This document shows, piece by piece, positions 24,112 to 33,427 of a DNA stretch of 64,000 bases. Both the position numbers and the translations under genes were made by a program. The DNA is from an uncultured Eubacterium sp. (GTDB lineage Bacteria; Bacillota; Clostridia; Lachnospirales; Lachnospiraceae), in the NCBI GenBank assembly GCA_934320655.1, contig CAKRFN010000002.1:62001-126000 (forward strand), written 5' to 3'. Position 1 is the stretch's first letter. Each line of letters begins with the position of its first letter. The notes beneath the pieces are model-generated. The model was given only the letters and a program-made list of their open reading frames with translations. It was not told the DNA's origin and ran no database searches.

Positions 24112-26643
24112 TTATTCGCCGGTTCCCTCGGACGGAATATGTATCGTACCAAGCTTTACCCAGTTGGAGGCTTTGTAATTATCCCGCTCAGCGGCACGCA
24201 CGTAGATCGTATAGGTCGTGTCATATGCAATGGAAAATCCGTCATTTGTTCCATCCTCATATTTCATTCCAAATATCATCTCGCCATCCCAATCCGGACA
24301 ATAATAATCTTCCACATCCTTGTCAGGCTCTGTATCACTTGTCGTGATGAAGAAATCATGTCCGGCATTCGCGTCATTTACATATGCCTTGATTGCACTG
24401 TGGCTCACCGTGATCGTACCCTTCGACATATCGGGGATAATCTTAGGATCGTTCATGACAGGTTCCGCCTGCTCAGCCTTTTCTACAGTCAGCGTAATGC
24501 GAAGGCTATCATACAAAGCGCTCGAATAATCAAGATACTTCCACAATGTGATTTCCGGATCAAAGTACCACGTACCTGCATCACCTGTATAAGCATCAAC
24601 CGGCCATGTGACAGCCAGATTGTAGGTCTTTCCAGCCTCATCCTTAAACGTCAGGATTTTCGGCATATTGTCAGGGTAAACCTTTTTCTCCCCATACGTC
24701 TTTGTCACGTCTTTTTCATAGGATGTCATACAGTCCGTTATGGACACACTATTCCATCTAAAGAAAATTACATACGGTGTGGCATTACTTTCATTTGTCC
24801 TAAAGAAAATCGTCTGACTGCCATCCAACAGCTCATATAAGTTGACTGTAATCGCATTGTTTTCTACATTGTTATAGGTTCCGTCAGATGATCCGACAGC
24901 ATATTGCAGCGTGCCTTCAACCCCACTCACATTGATGGAGTAGCTCAGAGCTCCCGCACTTGCAACATTTAATGCAGATCCGGTTATTGTCAGATAATTA
25001 CCAGATTGCGTCAACGGATACTCTCTGCCATCCACCGCATCAAATGTAAGGTTCAATGCATTCTCAGGCTGTACAAGCACCTCACATGTCACTTCTCTTG
25101 ATACACCATCATCAAAATACCATCCTTCCGGTGCATCGATCGTTCCCTTAAATGTATAGGTGCCTGCTACTCCCTTATAGCTTTCCAATGCTGTCCAGTT
25201 GATAGGAACCTCTGCATCCCAGTGGTAGTCGTTTTCAATATATACCCATCGGCGGTCTTTCTTCAAGGCTTCAATCACCGCGTCATTCGACGCACCGTTT
25301 GCCACAATCAATGGCGCAAAGCTCTCCCTAACCTCTGCAATCCGCCTCTGAACTAACTTGTCGGTCCACGCCCGTGCCGTGCACTCTTTTCCGTTTATGA
25401 TGGCTGTAACTTTCACGCCAACCTTCCAATTACCTTGTTCATCAGTAACTGTAAACGTCTTATCATTTTCATCCACACACAGGTTACTTCCATAATACCA
25501 CTCATAGGTCACATCTGATTCGCCCGCACCGGACACATCTGCCGTTAAAACCGTACCGGTTTTTATCATATCACCGGTCCATGAGAGCTTCACGTTGAAT
25601 GACTCACTCTCAGAAGGAGTGCTGCTTCCACCGCCGCTGCTGCTTCCACCACCACCAGTGCTTCCACCACCGCCAGTGCTTCCACCACCAGTCGTGCTTC
25701 CGCCACCAGTCGTGCTATCGTTTGTCTTTTCTTCACCCGGCTTTACAATATCACTTTTTCCGGCTGAATCCTTCACCGTCACATCCGATTTTGTTTTATT
25801 TTCAATCACAGGCTTGATATCCGCCTTTGTGACTTCTACGCTTGAGCCCTCTGCTCCTGCATCGAGTGTAATCTTTGCATCAGCATTCAGCGTCAGCTCC
25901 ACCTTTACCGATGCAGTCACATTTGCTCCCTGTGCGTTGTTTGTGATCTTCATGGCATCCGTTGTGCTGCCGGAAATACTAAGCTCCGCCTTCGCATCAA
26001 TGTTCACTGCTCCGACGGTTCCATTTACCTGCAAAGCAACCTTCTCTGCCCCATCAGCCACCTGCACATTGCCAACATGGGCGCCGGCTGCTACTTCGAT
26101 CGTTGCATCTGCCTGCACTGTAACTGCTTCCAGCGTCGTGCCAGCCTTTACAGCCAGAGTGGCAGCATCCTCCACATTGACCGCTGACACGCTGCCTTTT
26201 CCGCCGATGCTGATCTTTCCCTCCTTTGAGGTCACAGTCACGCTCGCAACCTCCGCATTCTTTCCTGCTACAAATTTCAGGCTGTTTGGATCGCTGATTG
26301 TAATCTGATTTCCCTCTCCATGATCCGTAAATTTTTTACCGTCCTGAACTGTAATTTTCTTGAAATCACCGCGGTTATTCACAGTCGCCTCCGGTGCATT
26401 TACAGTCAGGCTTTTCTTCGCATAGCTAGTCGCACCAATCGTAAACTTTACGGGCTTGTCAGTCTTAATAACAATGCTTTTTACCTTGTTATTTTTCAAG
26501 GCGCGATTCAACTGTTTTTGCGTGGAAACGGTCACTGTCCTTACGGCTGCACTCGCCATAGAACAATCCCCTACCACACTTGTCGCTGCCAATGCAAACG
26601 CCATGGCTGTAGCAGCAATTTTGGCAACAAACTTCTTGTTCAT
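24112..26643 (-). CDS. Large secreted protein: beta-solenoid repeats, Gly/Ser linker, Ig-like C-terminal modules
   Basis: 843 aa. Signal peptide at 1-32 (KIAATAMAFALAATSVVGDC then AxA). Residues ~33-290 form a repetitive strand-rich region of short turns (ISIGGKGSVSAVNVEDAATL, LEAVTVQADATIEVAAGAHV) that looks like a right-handed beta-solenoid. Residues ~308-345 are a GGGS linker. The rest holds Ig/fibronectin-like modules with a conserved VTYEWYYGSNLC. No LPXTG or S-layer motif is seen, so the mode of attachment is unknown. It shares its 45-bp promoter with the secreted gene at 28726. Confidence 0.75.
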   Translation of the reverse strand: MNKKFVAKIAATAMAFALAATSVVGDCSMASAAVRTVTVSTQKQLNRALKNNKVKSIVIKTDKPVKFTIGATSYAKKSLTVNAPEATVNNRGDFKKITVQDGKKFTDHGEGNQITISDPNSLKFVAGKNAEVASVTVTSKEGKISIGGKGSVSAVNVEDAATLAVKAGTTLEAVTVQADATIEVAAGAHVGNVQVADGAEKVALQVNGTVGAVNIDAKAELSISGSTTDAMKITNNAQGANVTASVKVELTLNADAKITLDAGAEGSSVEVTKADIKPVIENKTKSDVTVKDSAGKSDIVKPGEEKTNDSTTGGGSTTGGGSTGGGGSTGGGGSSSGGGSSTPSESESFNVKLSWTGDMIKTGTVLTADVSGAGESDVTYEWYYGSNLCVDENDKTFTVTDEQGNWKVGVKVTAIINGKECTARAWTDKLVQRRIAEVRESFAPLIVANGASNDAVIEALKKDRRWVYIENDYHWDAEVPINWTALESYKGVAGTYTFKGTIDAPEGWYFDDGVSREVTCEVLVQPENALNLTFDAVDGREYPLTQSGNYLTITGSALNVASAGALSYSINVSGVEGTLQYAVGSSDGTYNNVENNAITVNLYELLDGSQTIFFRTNESNATPYVIFFRWNSVSITDCMTSYEKDVTKTYGEKKVYPDNMPKILTFKDEAGKTYNLAVTWPVDAYTGDAGTWYFDPEITLWKYLDYSSALYDSLRITLTVEKAEQAEPVMNDPKIIPDMSKGTITVSHSAIKAYVNDANAGHDFFITTSDTEPDKDVEDYYCPDWDGEMIFGMKYEDGTNDGFSIAYDTTYTIYVRAAERDNYKASNWVKLGTIHIPSEGTGE

Positions 26644-26690
26644 ATAGAAACCTCCTTTTTCTTTTTGAAACTATCCTGCCTCGATTTTTA

Positions 26691-26735
26691 ATTATAAAAC
26701 ATTTTGTTTTATTTTACAACGTAAATATTCGTTTG
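26691..26735 (-). promoter_or_regulatory. Shared promoter/operator, copy 1
   Basis: On the minus strand TTGTAA (26719-26714), 17-bp spacer, TATAAT (26696-26691), with CAAACGAATATTTACG just upstream. The 45 bases are identical at 43 positions to 29602-29646, which drives another secreted-protein gene. Confidence 0.8.
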
Positions 26736-26840
26736 AAAGCCGTAAAAAATCATCCATCAATCGTGCAGACATATTGACTCGTATACACTTCGTTATATAA
26801 TGTAACTATAACAATCACATATCAAATGGGGAGGTACAAC

Positions 26841-27875
26841 ATGCAATCAAAAAAATTATTATGTGGGGCACTTGTAGCAGTGATGCTTATATCCGGCGTT
26901 GGAAGCGCACCTGCAGGAACAGTCTCAGCTAACCGTTTTCCGTTCCAGATAGAAGCACAGGCAGCACAAAAGGCAACCGGAATCAACGTGGCTTATCACT
27001 CAAAGAAACAGATTCGGGATTATATAAAGAAACATCCGGCAACCCTGTCTGACAAGATTACATATAAGAAAAAACCGGTTACATCAGGAAACTATGCGCC
27101 GGGTCAGATTTCTGCAAAAACGAGTAAATCTGCACTGAATATGTTAAATCAGGTGCGATATATAGCGGGAATTTCTGCTGATGTGAAGTTAAACAATCAG
27201 TATATGAAATTGACACAGGCAGCATCCCTGCTGAATTATGCAAATAATGAATTATCACATTTTCCGGCGAAACCCAAAAATATGTCAAACGAGATGTATG
27301 AGCTGGGCGCAGACGGCGCAAGCTCATCCAATATCGCATGGAGCAGCCGGTCAGGCTGGAGCTTAACTGATGCGATTATCAATGCATGGATGGAGGATGG
27401 CGATGATTATAATATTGACCGTATCGGACATAGAAGATGGTTATTGAATCCGTATATGGCAGAAACAGGTTTCGGTGTTGTCGATGGCTCTAACGGAACG
27501 TATAGTACCGTGTACGCTTTCGACACCGGCAATGCTAACGCATCGGAATACGGTGTTTGCTGGCCTGCACAGAATATGCCGGTTGAATATTTCGGCTCCG
27601 ATTTCCCGTGGTCTGTTTCAACAGGAGTTGCAGAAAATCCGTCTAAAGTAAAAGTGACCCTGACAAACCTTTCGACGAAAAAGACATGGAATTTTTCCGC
27701 GCAGAAAGCGAACGGTGATTTTTATATTAACAATGACGGGTATGGTCAGAAAGGATGCATCATTTTCAGACCTTCCGGAGTAACCGGCTATGCAAACGGT
27801 GATTCCTATGAGGTGAAAATTTCAGGATTAACGAACGGACCGGTGTGCTATAAGGTGAATTTCTTTAAGCTATAA
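26841..27875 (+). CDS. Secreted CAP/SCP-domain protein
   Basis: 344 aa from ATG 26841 behind GGGGAGGT. Signal peptide MQSKKLLCGALVAVMLISGV. A CAP (SCP/PR-1-like) domain spans residues ~110-235: SALNMLNQVRYIAG, LTQAASLLNYANNEL, and IGHRRWLLNP near the active cleft. A C-terminal strand-rich domain follows. CAP proteins are secreted and of varied function; none can be assigned here. It is divergent from the 843-aa gene. Confidence 0.85.
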   Translation: MQSKKLLCGALVAVMLISGVGSAPAGTVSANRFPFQIEAQAAQKATGINVAYHSKKQIRDYIKKHPATLSDKITYKKKPVTSGNYAPGQISAKTSKSALNMLNQVRYIAGISADVKLNNQYMKLTQAASLLNYANNELSHFPAKPKNMSNEMYELGADGASSSNIAWSSRSGWSLTDAIINAWMEDGDDYNIDRIGHRRWLLNPYMAETGFGVVDGSNGTYSTVYAFDTGNANASEYGVCWPAQNMPVEYFGSDFPWSVSTGVAENPSKVKVTLTNLSTKKTWNFSAQKANGDFYINNDGYGQKGCIIFRPSGVTGYANGDSYEVKISGLTNGPVCYKVNFFKL

Positions 27876-27887
27876 AATGGCATATAA

Positions 27888-27916
27888 CAGGAGTGCAGGC
27901 ATCCTGCACTCCTGTG
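27888..27916. terminator. Hairpin between convergent secreted-protein genes
   Basis: ACAGGAGTGCAGG/CCTGCACTCCTGT is a perfect 13-bp stem with a 3-base loop, 13 bases past the CAP-protein stop. The T runs on both sides are weak, so termination strength is uncertain. Confidence 0.6.
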
Positions 27917-27929
27917 AAACAATTCCAAT

Positions 27930-28694
27930 TTATAACCCAATAATTTTCAGATACTCCACACTACAGGTCTCATCCTGCTTGGTATATTGATCCTTATAAG
28001 TGACATTGATTCTTGTCGGGGCATAGATTTCTGTAAAGTTTGAAGACAATGTATATTTATCACTATTCTGTGTCTGCCCATAATAGATTTCTCCCCTTGA
28101 ATATTTTCCATATGTTACCGTGCTGCCATTCTTTACTGCCTGAGTTGATATCCGGTATAAAATAGCATTCTCGGTCTTTTTTTCCTTATATACACTTACT
28201 TCTATTTTTTTGATCTTATTTCCCTTTGCAATTTTCACATCCAGTTTGCCCTTATCACCTACAAGCAGACCAGCCTTTAGCGTTCCAAGCTTGACTGTCA
28301 CCGGCATAGGATATGCATAAACCTTGATTTTGTGCTTTGATACGACCTTTCCATTTTTCACAATATCAAAACTAATCTGATAAGTACCCTCTTTTTTCGC
28401 ATAAATCGATAGCATCTGCTCATTCAGTTTTTTTTCACTATCAGCCTCAAAATAATTGATTCCTGCGGATAAATTTTTACTATCGGTTTTCACATGCTCC
28501 ACACGTTCCAACACATCGTTACTGTTCCATGTAATTGAAGCGATACCTCCGCCTCCCTCTTGATCGTTTATGAATACACGTATTTTATCAGGGATTTTCG
28601 TTTCTGCCGCTTTTGTACATATTGCAGGTATCATACCCATACACATAATCACCATCAGAATACACAATGATATTTTTCTTATCTGTTTCATCAT
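27930..28694 (-). CDS. Small secreted protein, paralogue of the next gene
   Basis: 254 aa with a signal peptide (KISLCILMVIMCMGMIPAI...A). The body is strand-rich and shares with the 28726 gene the blocks YAKKEGTYQISFDIVKNGK, KVYAYPMPV and INVTYKDQYTKQDE. No known domain is recognised. It starts behind AAAGGAAC. It probably shares the promoter at 29602 as second gene of an operon (31-base gap). Confidence 0.75.
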   Translation of the reverse strand: MMKQIRKISLCILMVIMCMGMIPAICTKAAETKIPDKIRVFINDQEGGGGIASITWNSNDVLERVEHVKTDSKNLSAGINYFEADSEKKLNEQMLSIYAKKEGTYQISFDIVKNGKVVSKHKIKVYAYPMPVTVKLGTLKAGLLVGDKGKLDVKIAKGNKIKKIEVSVYKEKKTENAILYRISTQAVKNGSTVTYGKYSRGEIYYGQTQNSDKYTLSSNFTEIYAPTRINVTYKDQYTKQDETCSVEYLKIIGL

Positions 28695-28725
28695 TTCACC
28701 GTTCCTTTCTTAAAATATAATCACT

Positions 28726-29478
28726 TTAATGCCATATATCATACAAAAACTCGTGCATCTGAAGCTGTTTTGTGTACTTGTCCTTTACTGTAACGCGGAT
28801 CATCATCGTACTGAACAAATGCTGATCTAAAACCTCATAACCCCCACTATCCGTATCACTCTTATAATGACTTTCAAACACACCCATATCCTTATAATTT
28901 ACCATGCTGTTATTCTTAAACGGTTTATATATCAGTTCTGATGAGTAATTTGTCTTATCGCCGGAATTATTGTATTTTCTCTCATAAGTACCGATTTCAA
29001 TTTTTTCAATCGTAGTTCCTTTTTCACTACAGGTCACACTGACTTTTCTATTCTTGTCAAACAAAATTTGTCTGTTATTTTCCGCTCCCACCGAAATATT
29101 CAACGGCAGCTCATATGCATACACTTTTACCTTTTTTGTCACGTTCTTTTTACCGTTTTTGTATACATCAAAGGAAAATGTATATGTTCCTTCTTTTGTC
29201 GCATACAAAGCAATGACTGCATTATTCGGTTGATTACCCCGTGTGTATTTCGTCCATCTTGCAACTAAGTCTTTGCTCCCGGACTTCACATTTTTAATGT
29301 CTATATCATCCCCTGTGATTGTAAAATAATATTGCTCAAAAATACTTCCGGGTGTGATCCGCACCTGTGTCGGATACTGGTCTTTCTGCTCCGCTGCCTT
29401 TACATCTGCCGCCGGTATCATTGACAGACACATACAGATCATCAGAAACAGCGCAACGATTCTCTTTGTTCGTTTCAT
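28726..29478 (-). CDS. Small secreted protein, first of a paralogous pair
   Basis: 250 aa from ATG 29478 (MKRTKRIVALFLMICMCLSM), behind AAAGGAG; an earlier in-frame ATG lacks a ribosome site. Signal peptide ends near ADVKAAE. It shares YATKEGTYTFSFDVYKNGK and KVYAYELPL with its neighbour, which points to tandem duplication. Function unknown. It is transcribed from the 45-bp promoter shared with the 843-aa protein gene and lies opposite an XRE regulator. Confidence 0.75.
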   Translation of the reverse strand: MKRTKRIVALFLMICMCLSMIPAADVKAAEQKDQYPTQVRITPGSIFEQYYFTITGDDIDIKNVKSGSKDLVARWTKYTRGNQPNNAVIALYATKEGTYTFSFDVYKNGKKNVTKKVKVYAYELPLNISVGAENNRQILFDKNRKVSVTCSEKGTTIEKIEIGTYERKYNNSGDKTNYSSELIYKPFKNNSMVNYKDMGVFESHYKSDTDSGGYEVLDQHLFSTMMIRVTVKDKYTKQLQMHEFLYDIWH

Positions 29479-29601
29479 AATCTTTTTTCTCCTTTTCCAT
29501 TTTGCATCAATCATACAGCTAAAAAACATCCCCGAAAATCCAGATCAGCTGCATATCCGGATTCCCTTTTTCCCTCTCCTTTCCTCCCGTATTTTCCTTA
29601 A

Positions 29602-29646
29602 ATTATAAAACATTTTGTTTTATTTTACAACGCAAATATTTGTTTG
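29602..29646 (-). promoter_or_regulatory. Shared promoter/operator, copy 2
   Basis: TTGTAA (29630-29625), 17 bp, TATAAT (29607-29602) on the minus strand. Just upstream is CAAACAAATATTTGCG, containing the perfect palindrome CAAATATTTG (29632-29641). 43 of 45 bases equal 26691-26735. Confidence 0.8.
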
Positions 29647-29708
29647 TAGATATACTTACACTAAATATAAGTAGTCATTAGGGAGCGAAATCAGAATTTG
29701 GATTTATT

Positions 29709-29990
29709 ATGGTAAAAAATATTCGATATCAACATATCAGGGATTTACGGGAAGATGCCGATCTGACACAGGCTGATGTGGCAAAAATATTAAACTGCAC
29801 ACAGGTCTCCTACTCCTACTATGAATTGGGGCGCAGGGATATTCCTACGGAGACATTGATCGCGCTGGCGGATTTTTACGACTGTTCGGTCGACTATCTG
29901 CTCGGACGCACAAACGTCAAACAAATGAATAAAGAAGCCTGCCGGTGTCAGGATTCTTTGCATGCATCTCAAAATAAAAAGGCAACATAA
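29709..29990 (+). CDS. XRE-family transcriptional regulator
   Basis: 93 aa. Helix-turn-helix at residues ~8-62 (LREDADLTQADVAKILNC, SYYELGRRDIPTETLIALAD, FYDCSVDYLLGRTN), then a short tail with no sensor domain. It is divergent from the secreted-protein pair and close to the shared promoter with the CAAATATTTG palindrome, which makes it the obvious candidate regulator. No strong ribosome site is seen. Confidence 0.85.
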   Translation: MVKNIRYQHIRDLREDADLTQADVAKILNCTQVSYSYYELGRRDIPTETLIALADFYDCSVDYLLGRTNVKQMNKEACRCQDSLHASQNKKAT

Positions 29991-30024
29991 AAAACCCCGA
30001 AGCATCCGCTTCGGGGTTTTGTCG
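29990..30024. terminator. Bidirectional terminator between the XRE gene and rpsU
   Basis: AAAACCCCGAAG/CTTCGGGGTTTT hairpin with a short loop; T run on plus and A run on minus serve both convergent genes. Confidence 0.9.
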
Positions 30025-30041
30025 CTCATAACCAATTCAAA

Positions 30042-30218
30042 TTAGTTATACTTACGCTTTCTAGCTGCTTCAGATTTCTTCTTGCGCTTTACAGAGGGCT
30101 TCTCATAATGCTCTCTCTTACGAATCTCCTGCTGAATACCTGCCTTTGCGCAGTTTCTCTTAAATCTGCGTAAAGCGCTATCTAAAGTCTCGTTCTCTTT
30201 AACTGTAACACTAGACAT
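30042..30218 (-). CDS. rpsU: 30S ribosomal protein S21
   Basis: 58 aa, too short for usual ORF cut-offs. Translation from ATG 30218 gives MSSVTVKENETLDSALRRFK, a central AGIQQEIRKREHYEKPS and a basic tail ending RKRKYN. This is a full-length S21, which helps initiation on the small subunit. GGAGGGAGGT lies upstream. A good promoter precedes it. Confidence 0.95.
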   Translation of the reverse strand: MSSVTVKENETLDSALRRFKRNCAKAGIQQEIRKREHYEKPSVKRKKKSEAARKRKYN

Positions 30219-30294
30219 TCTTACACCTAACCTCCCTCCAGTTGTAAATTGTGCATATCAACTGTAAGGTTATATCCTAATTGCACTGCTAATA

Positions 30295-30322
30295 ATTATA
30301 CCATATATTTTCAGTTCGTCAA
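30295..30322 (-). promoter_or_regulatory. Promoter of rpsU
   Basis: TTGACG (30322-30317), 16-bp spacer, TATAAT (30300-30295) on the minus strand. Confidence 0.75.
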
Positions 30323-30352
30323 GATTGTTTCCCGAAAAATTTTATATGCACG

Positions 30353-33013
30353 CTATTTGATCTGTCCACCCAGCGCGTTGACAGCCTCTGCCAGCGCATC
30401 ATCGACACCTGCCGGATTCTTGCCGCCTGCCTGTGCCATATTCGGACGGCCGCCGCCGCCTCCGCCTACGAGCGAAGCGATGCTCTTGATCAGGTTGCCG
30501 GCATGTGCGCCCGCCTTCTGTGCCTCGTCGGTTGCCATTGCCACGAGATTGACCTTGCCATCCGCTACGGATGCCAGCAGAATCACGCCCTCACCGAGTT
30601 TGTTCTTTAACTGGTCGCCCAGATCACGCAGACCATTCATGTCCACGCCATCGACCTTGGTCGCGAGCAGCTTCACACCCTTGACATCCTGTACCTGATC
30701 CATGACATCTCCGAGTGAATCCTTGGCTGCCTTTGACTTCATAGACTCGATCTCTGCATGGAGGCTCTTGATCTCTGCCTGTAAATGTGTGATCTTCTCT
30801 ACAACGCCTGCCGGATTCGTCTTTAACAGCTTTGCAGCCTCCTCGAGCTGCTGCTCGATCGTATCATAATATGCAAACACATTGTCCGCCGTGATCGCCT
30901 CGATACGGCGCACGCCTGCTGCGACACCGGACTCGGAAATGATCTTAAATGCCTTGATATCGGCGGTATTTGCCACGTGTGTACCGCCACACAGCTCCTT
31001 GGAGAAATCTCCCATGGAAACGACACGGACGCTCTCGCCGTACTTCTCGCCAAACAGTGCCATCGCACCGGATTTCTTTGCCTCATCCACGCTCATGACC
31101 TCTGTCACGACCGGAATCGCCTCATTGATCTTGGCATTTACGATATCTTCTACCTTCTGCAGTTCCTCAGGTGTCATTGCAGAGAAATGAGAGAAGTCAA
31201 ATCTGGTACGCTCCGCATCCTGATTCGAGCCCTTCTGCTCTACATGTGTACCGAGCACTTCACGCAGTGCCTTCTGTAATAAGTGCGTTGCAGAGTGATT
31301 TTTGCAGATCTTCGCTCTGCGCGCGGTATCGATCGTAAGCGTCGCCTCATCGCCGACCTTGATCATACCCTTTGTACACGTTCCGACATGTCCGATCTTG
31401 TCGCCCTTGAGCTTGATCGTATCAGTTACGGTAAACTCACCCTCTGCGGTCGTGATCACACCAGTATCACCGATCTGTCCACCCATCGTCGCATAGAAAG
31501 GTGTCTCGTCCACGATCACTGTGCCGTTCACGCCCTCTGAGAGCGCCTCGGCAAGCTCTGTCTCGGTCGTCAGTACCGTGATCTTAGACGTTGCTATCGT
31601 CTTGTCATAGCCTACAAATACAGAGGTGATCGCAGGATCGATCTCGTCATAAACCGTCGCATCTGCGCCCATGTAGTTTGTCTCTTTGCGGGCTGCGCGG
31701 GCCTTTTCCTTCTGCTCCTTCATGCAGGCATCAAAACCATCCTGATCGAGTGTATAGCCCTTCTCCTCTAAAATCTCGGCAGTCAGATCTACCGGAAATC
31801 CGTAGGTATCATACAGCTTGAATGCATTTTCGCCGGAAAGTGTCTTCTCTCCTGCTGCCTGCATCTGGCTCTCCATATCCGCAAGGATCTTCAAGCCCTG
31901 GTCGATCGTCTTGTTAAACTGCTCCTCTTCCTGTGTGAGCACCTTGAAAATGAAGTCCTTCTTCTCCTCAAGCTCCGGATAACCATCCTTGCTCTCGCGG
32001 ATCACGGTCGCGGCGAGATCTGCCATAAATGTTCCCGGAATGCCGAGCATTCTGCCGTGTCTTGCCGCACGGCGGATCAGCCGGCGGAGTACATAACCGC
32101 GTCCCTCATTCGTCGGCATGACACCGTCAGAAATCAAAAATGTGGTCGAACGGATGTGGTCAGTGATCAGACGGATGCTGACATCATCGAGCGCATCCTG
32201 CTGGTACGTCTTGCCGCACATCTGGCAGATATGGTCGCGGATCGCCTTCATTGTATCGATATCAAACACGGAATCCACATCCTGCATGACAACTGCCAGA
32301 CGCTCCAGTCCCATACCGGTATCAATATTTTTATTTTCCAGTTCTGTATAACCGCCGTGACCGTCACCGTTGAACTGTGTAAATACGTTGTTCCATACTT
32401 CCATGAAACGGTCGCAGTCACAACCTACCTTACAGTCAGGGCTGCCACAGCCGTATTTCTCACCGCGGTCGTAGTAGATCTCGGAACACGGTCCACACGG
32501 TCCTGCGCCATGCTCCCAGAAGTTATCACATTCTCCGGTCTCAGGATCACGGTAGAAACGTGTGATACGTTCCGGAGCTACACCTACCTCTTTCGTCCAG
32601 ATGTCAAATGCCTCGTCATCCTCGCCATAGATGGAAGGATACAGACGATCCTCCTCCAGCTCCAGCACCTTTGTCAAAAACTCCCATGACCATGCAATCG
32701 CCTCATGCTTGAAATAATCTCCGAATGAGAAGTTGCCGAGCATCTCAAAGAAAGTCAGATGTCTGGCTGTCTTTCCTACGTTCTCGATATCACCGGTACG
32801 CACGCACTTCTGACAGGTCGTCACCCTTCTGCGGGGCGGGATCTCCTGTCCGGTAAAATAAGGCTTTAACGGTGCCATACCTGCATTGATCAACAACAGA
32901 CTGTTGTCGTTGTGCGGAACGAGGGAAAAGCTGTTCATCGCCAGATGTCCCTTGCTCTCAAAAAATTCCAGATACATTTTGCGCAATTCATTTACGCCAT
33001 ACTTCTTTTTCAC
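30353..33013 (-). CDS. alaS: Alanyl-tRNA synthetase
   Basis: 886 aa from GTG 33013 (MKKKYGVNELRKMYLEFFES), seven bases after GGAGG; the longer reading frame upstream has no ribosome site. Catalytic domain motifs MAPLKPYFTGQ and TGMGLERLA, the editing domain with HSATHLLQ and CGGTHV, and the C-terminal glycine-rich C-Ala domain are all present. No T-box is seen in the short leader. It lies downstream of a small membrane-protein gene and probably shares its promoter. Confidence 0.97.
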   Translation of the reverse strand: MKKKYGVNELRKMYLEFFESKGHLAMNSFSLVPHNDNSLLLINAGMAPLKPYFTGQEIPPRRRVTTCQKCVRTGDIENVGKTARHLTFFEMLGNFSFGDYFKHEAIAWSWEFLTKVLELEEDRLYPSIYGEDDEAFDIWTKEVGVAPERITRFYRDPETGECDNFWEHGAGPCGPCSEIYYDRGEKYGCGSPDCKVGCDCDRFMEVWNNVFTQFNGDGHGGYTELENKNIDTGMGLERLAVVMQDVDSVFDIDTMKAIRDHICQMCGKTYQQDALDDVSIRLITDHIRSTTFLISDGVMPTNEGRGYVLRRLIRRAARHGRMLGIPGTFMADLAATVIRESKDGYPELEEKKDFIFKVLTQEEEQFNKTIDQGLKILADMESQMQAAGEKTLSGENAFKLYDTYGFPVDLTAEILEEKGYTLDQDGFDACMKEQKEKARAARKETNYMGADATVYDEIDPAITSVFVGYDKTIATSKITVLTTETELAEALSEGVNGTVIVDETPFYATMGGQIGDTGVITTAEGEFTVTDTIKLKGDKIGHVGTCTKGMIKVGDEATLTIDTARRAKICKNHSATHLLQKALREVLGTHVEQKGSNQDAERTRFDFSHFSAMTPEELQKVEDIVNAKINEAIPVVTEVMSVDEAKKSGAMALFGEKYGESVRVVSMGDFSKELCGGTHVANTADIKAFKIISESGVAAGVRRIEAITADNVFAYYDTIEQQLEEAAKLLKTNPAGVVEKITHLQAEIKSLHAEIESMKSKAAKDSLGDVMDQVQDVKGVKLLATKVDGVDMNGLRDLGDQLKNKLGEGVILLASVADGKVNLVAMATDEAQKAGAHAGNLIKSIASLVGGGGGGRPNMAQAGGKNPAGVDDALAEAVNALGGQIK

Positions 33014-33111
33014 AGTGTTTCCTCCAGTCACACGTATATATTTATAATCGTTCAGAACCATAGGCAGAAAGCCCGTATCCGGTTTCCGCCAAAGGAATCT
33101 GGACAATTACA

Positions 33112-33261
33112 CTACTGCTTATCCTCCGCAGCCTCGGCAGCCATTTTTGCATCCTTGCGCTCACGCAGCTTTTTGCCTGCGAATACACCGCCTACACCGA
33201 CTGCCGCCAGTATCACCATAACAATTACATATTGTAAAAAGCTACCCAGAATAGCTACCAT
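33112..33261 (-). CDS. Small single-pass membrane protein
   Basis: 49 aa from ATG 33261 (MVAILGSFLQYVIVMVILAA), exactly behind AGGAGG. One helix (VIVMVILAAVGVGGVFAG) is followed by a charged tail KKLRERKDAKMAAEAAEDKQ. No function is known to me. It is the first gene before alaS. Confidence 0.75.
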   Translation of the reverse strand: MVAILGSFLQYVIVMVILAAVGVGGVFAGKKLRERKDAKMAAEAAEDKQ

Positions 33262-33350
33262 CGTAAAAACCTCCTGTTTTGTCTCTACGCGGCACAGCCG
33301 GACTGTCCGACCATGCAACACGGGTAATAGTTATATATATAGCGTATCAA

Positions 33351-33379
33351 ATTATAAACGATTTGAGGCAGATTTTCAA
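33351..33379 (-). promoter_or_regulatory. Promoter of the small membrane protein and probably alaS
   Basis: TTGAAA (33379-33374), 17-bp spacer, TATAAT (33356-33351) on the minus strand. Confidence 0.75.
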
Positions 33380-33427
33380 TATCTTTCCGCAATTTCACGC
33401 GCCCGCTGCCCCTCTGCGTGCTTTTTC

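Noticed and set aside
25595..26308. 237-codon plus-strand frame opposite the 843-aa gene, rich in Leu/Pro repeats
   Set aside because: The repeats are the reverse of the GGGS linker and Ala/Val solenoid codons; no start signals.
33014..33111. Possible T-box leader before alaS
   Set aside because: No GGTGG/ACC core, no specifier stem and too short; the preceding small gene ends only ~100 bases upstream.
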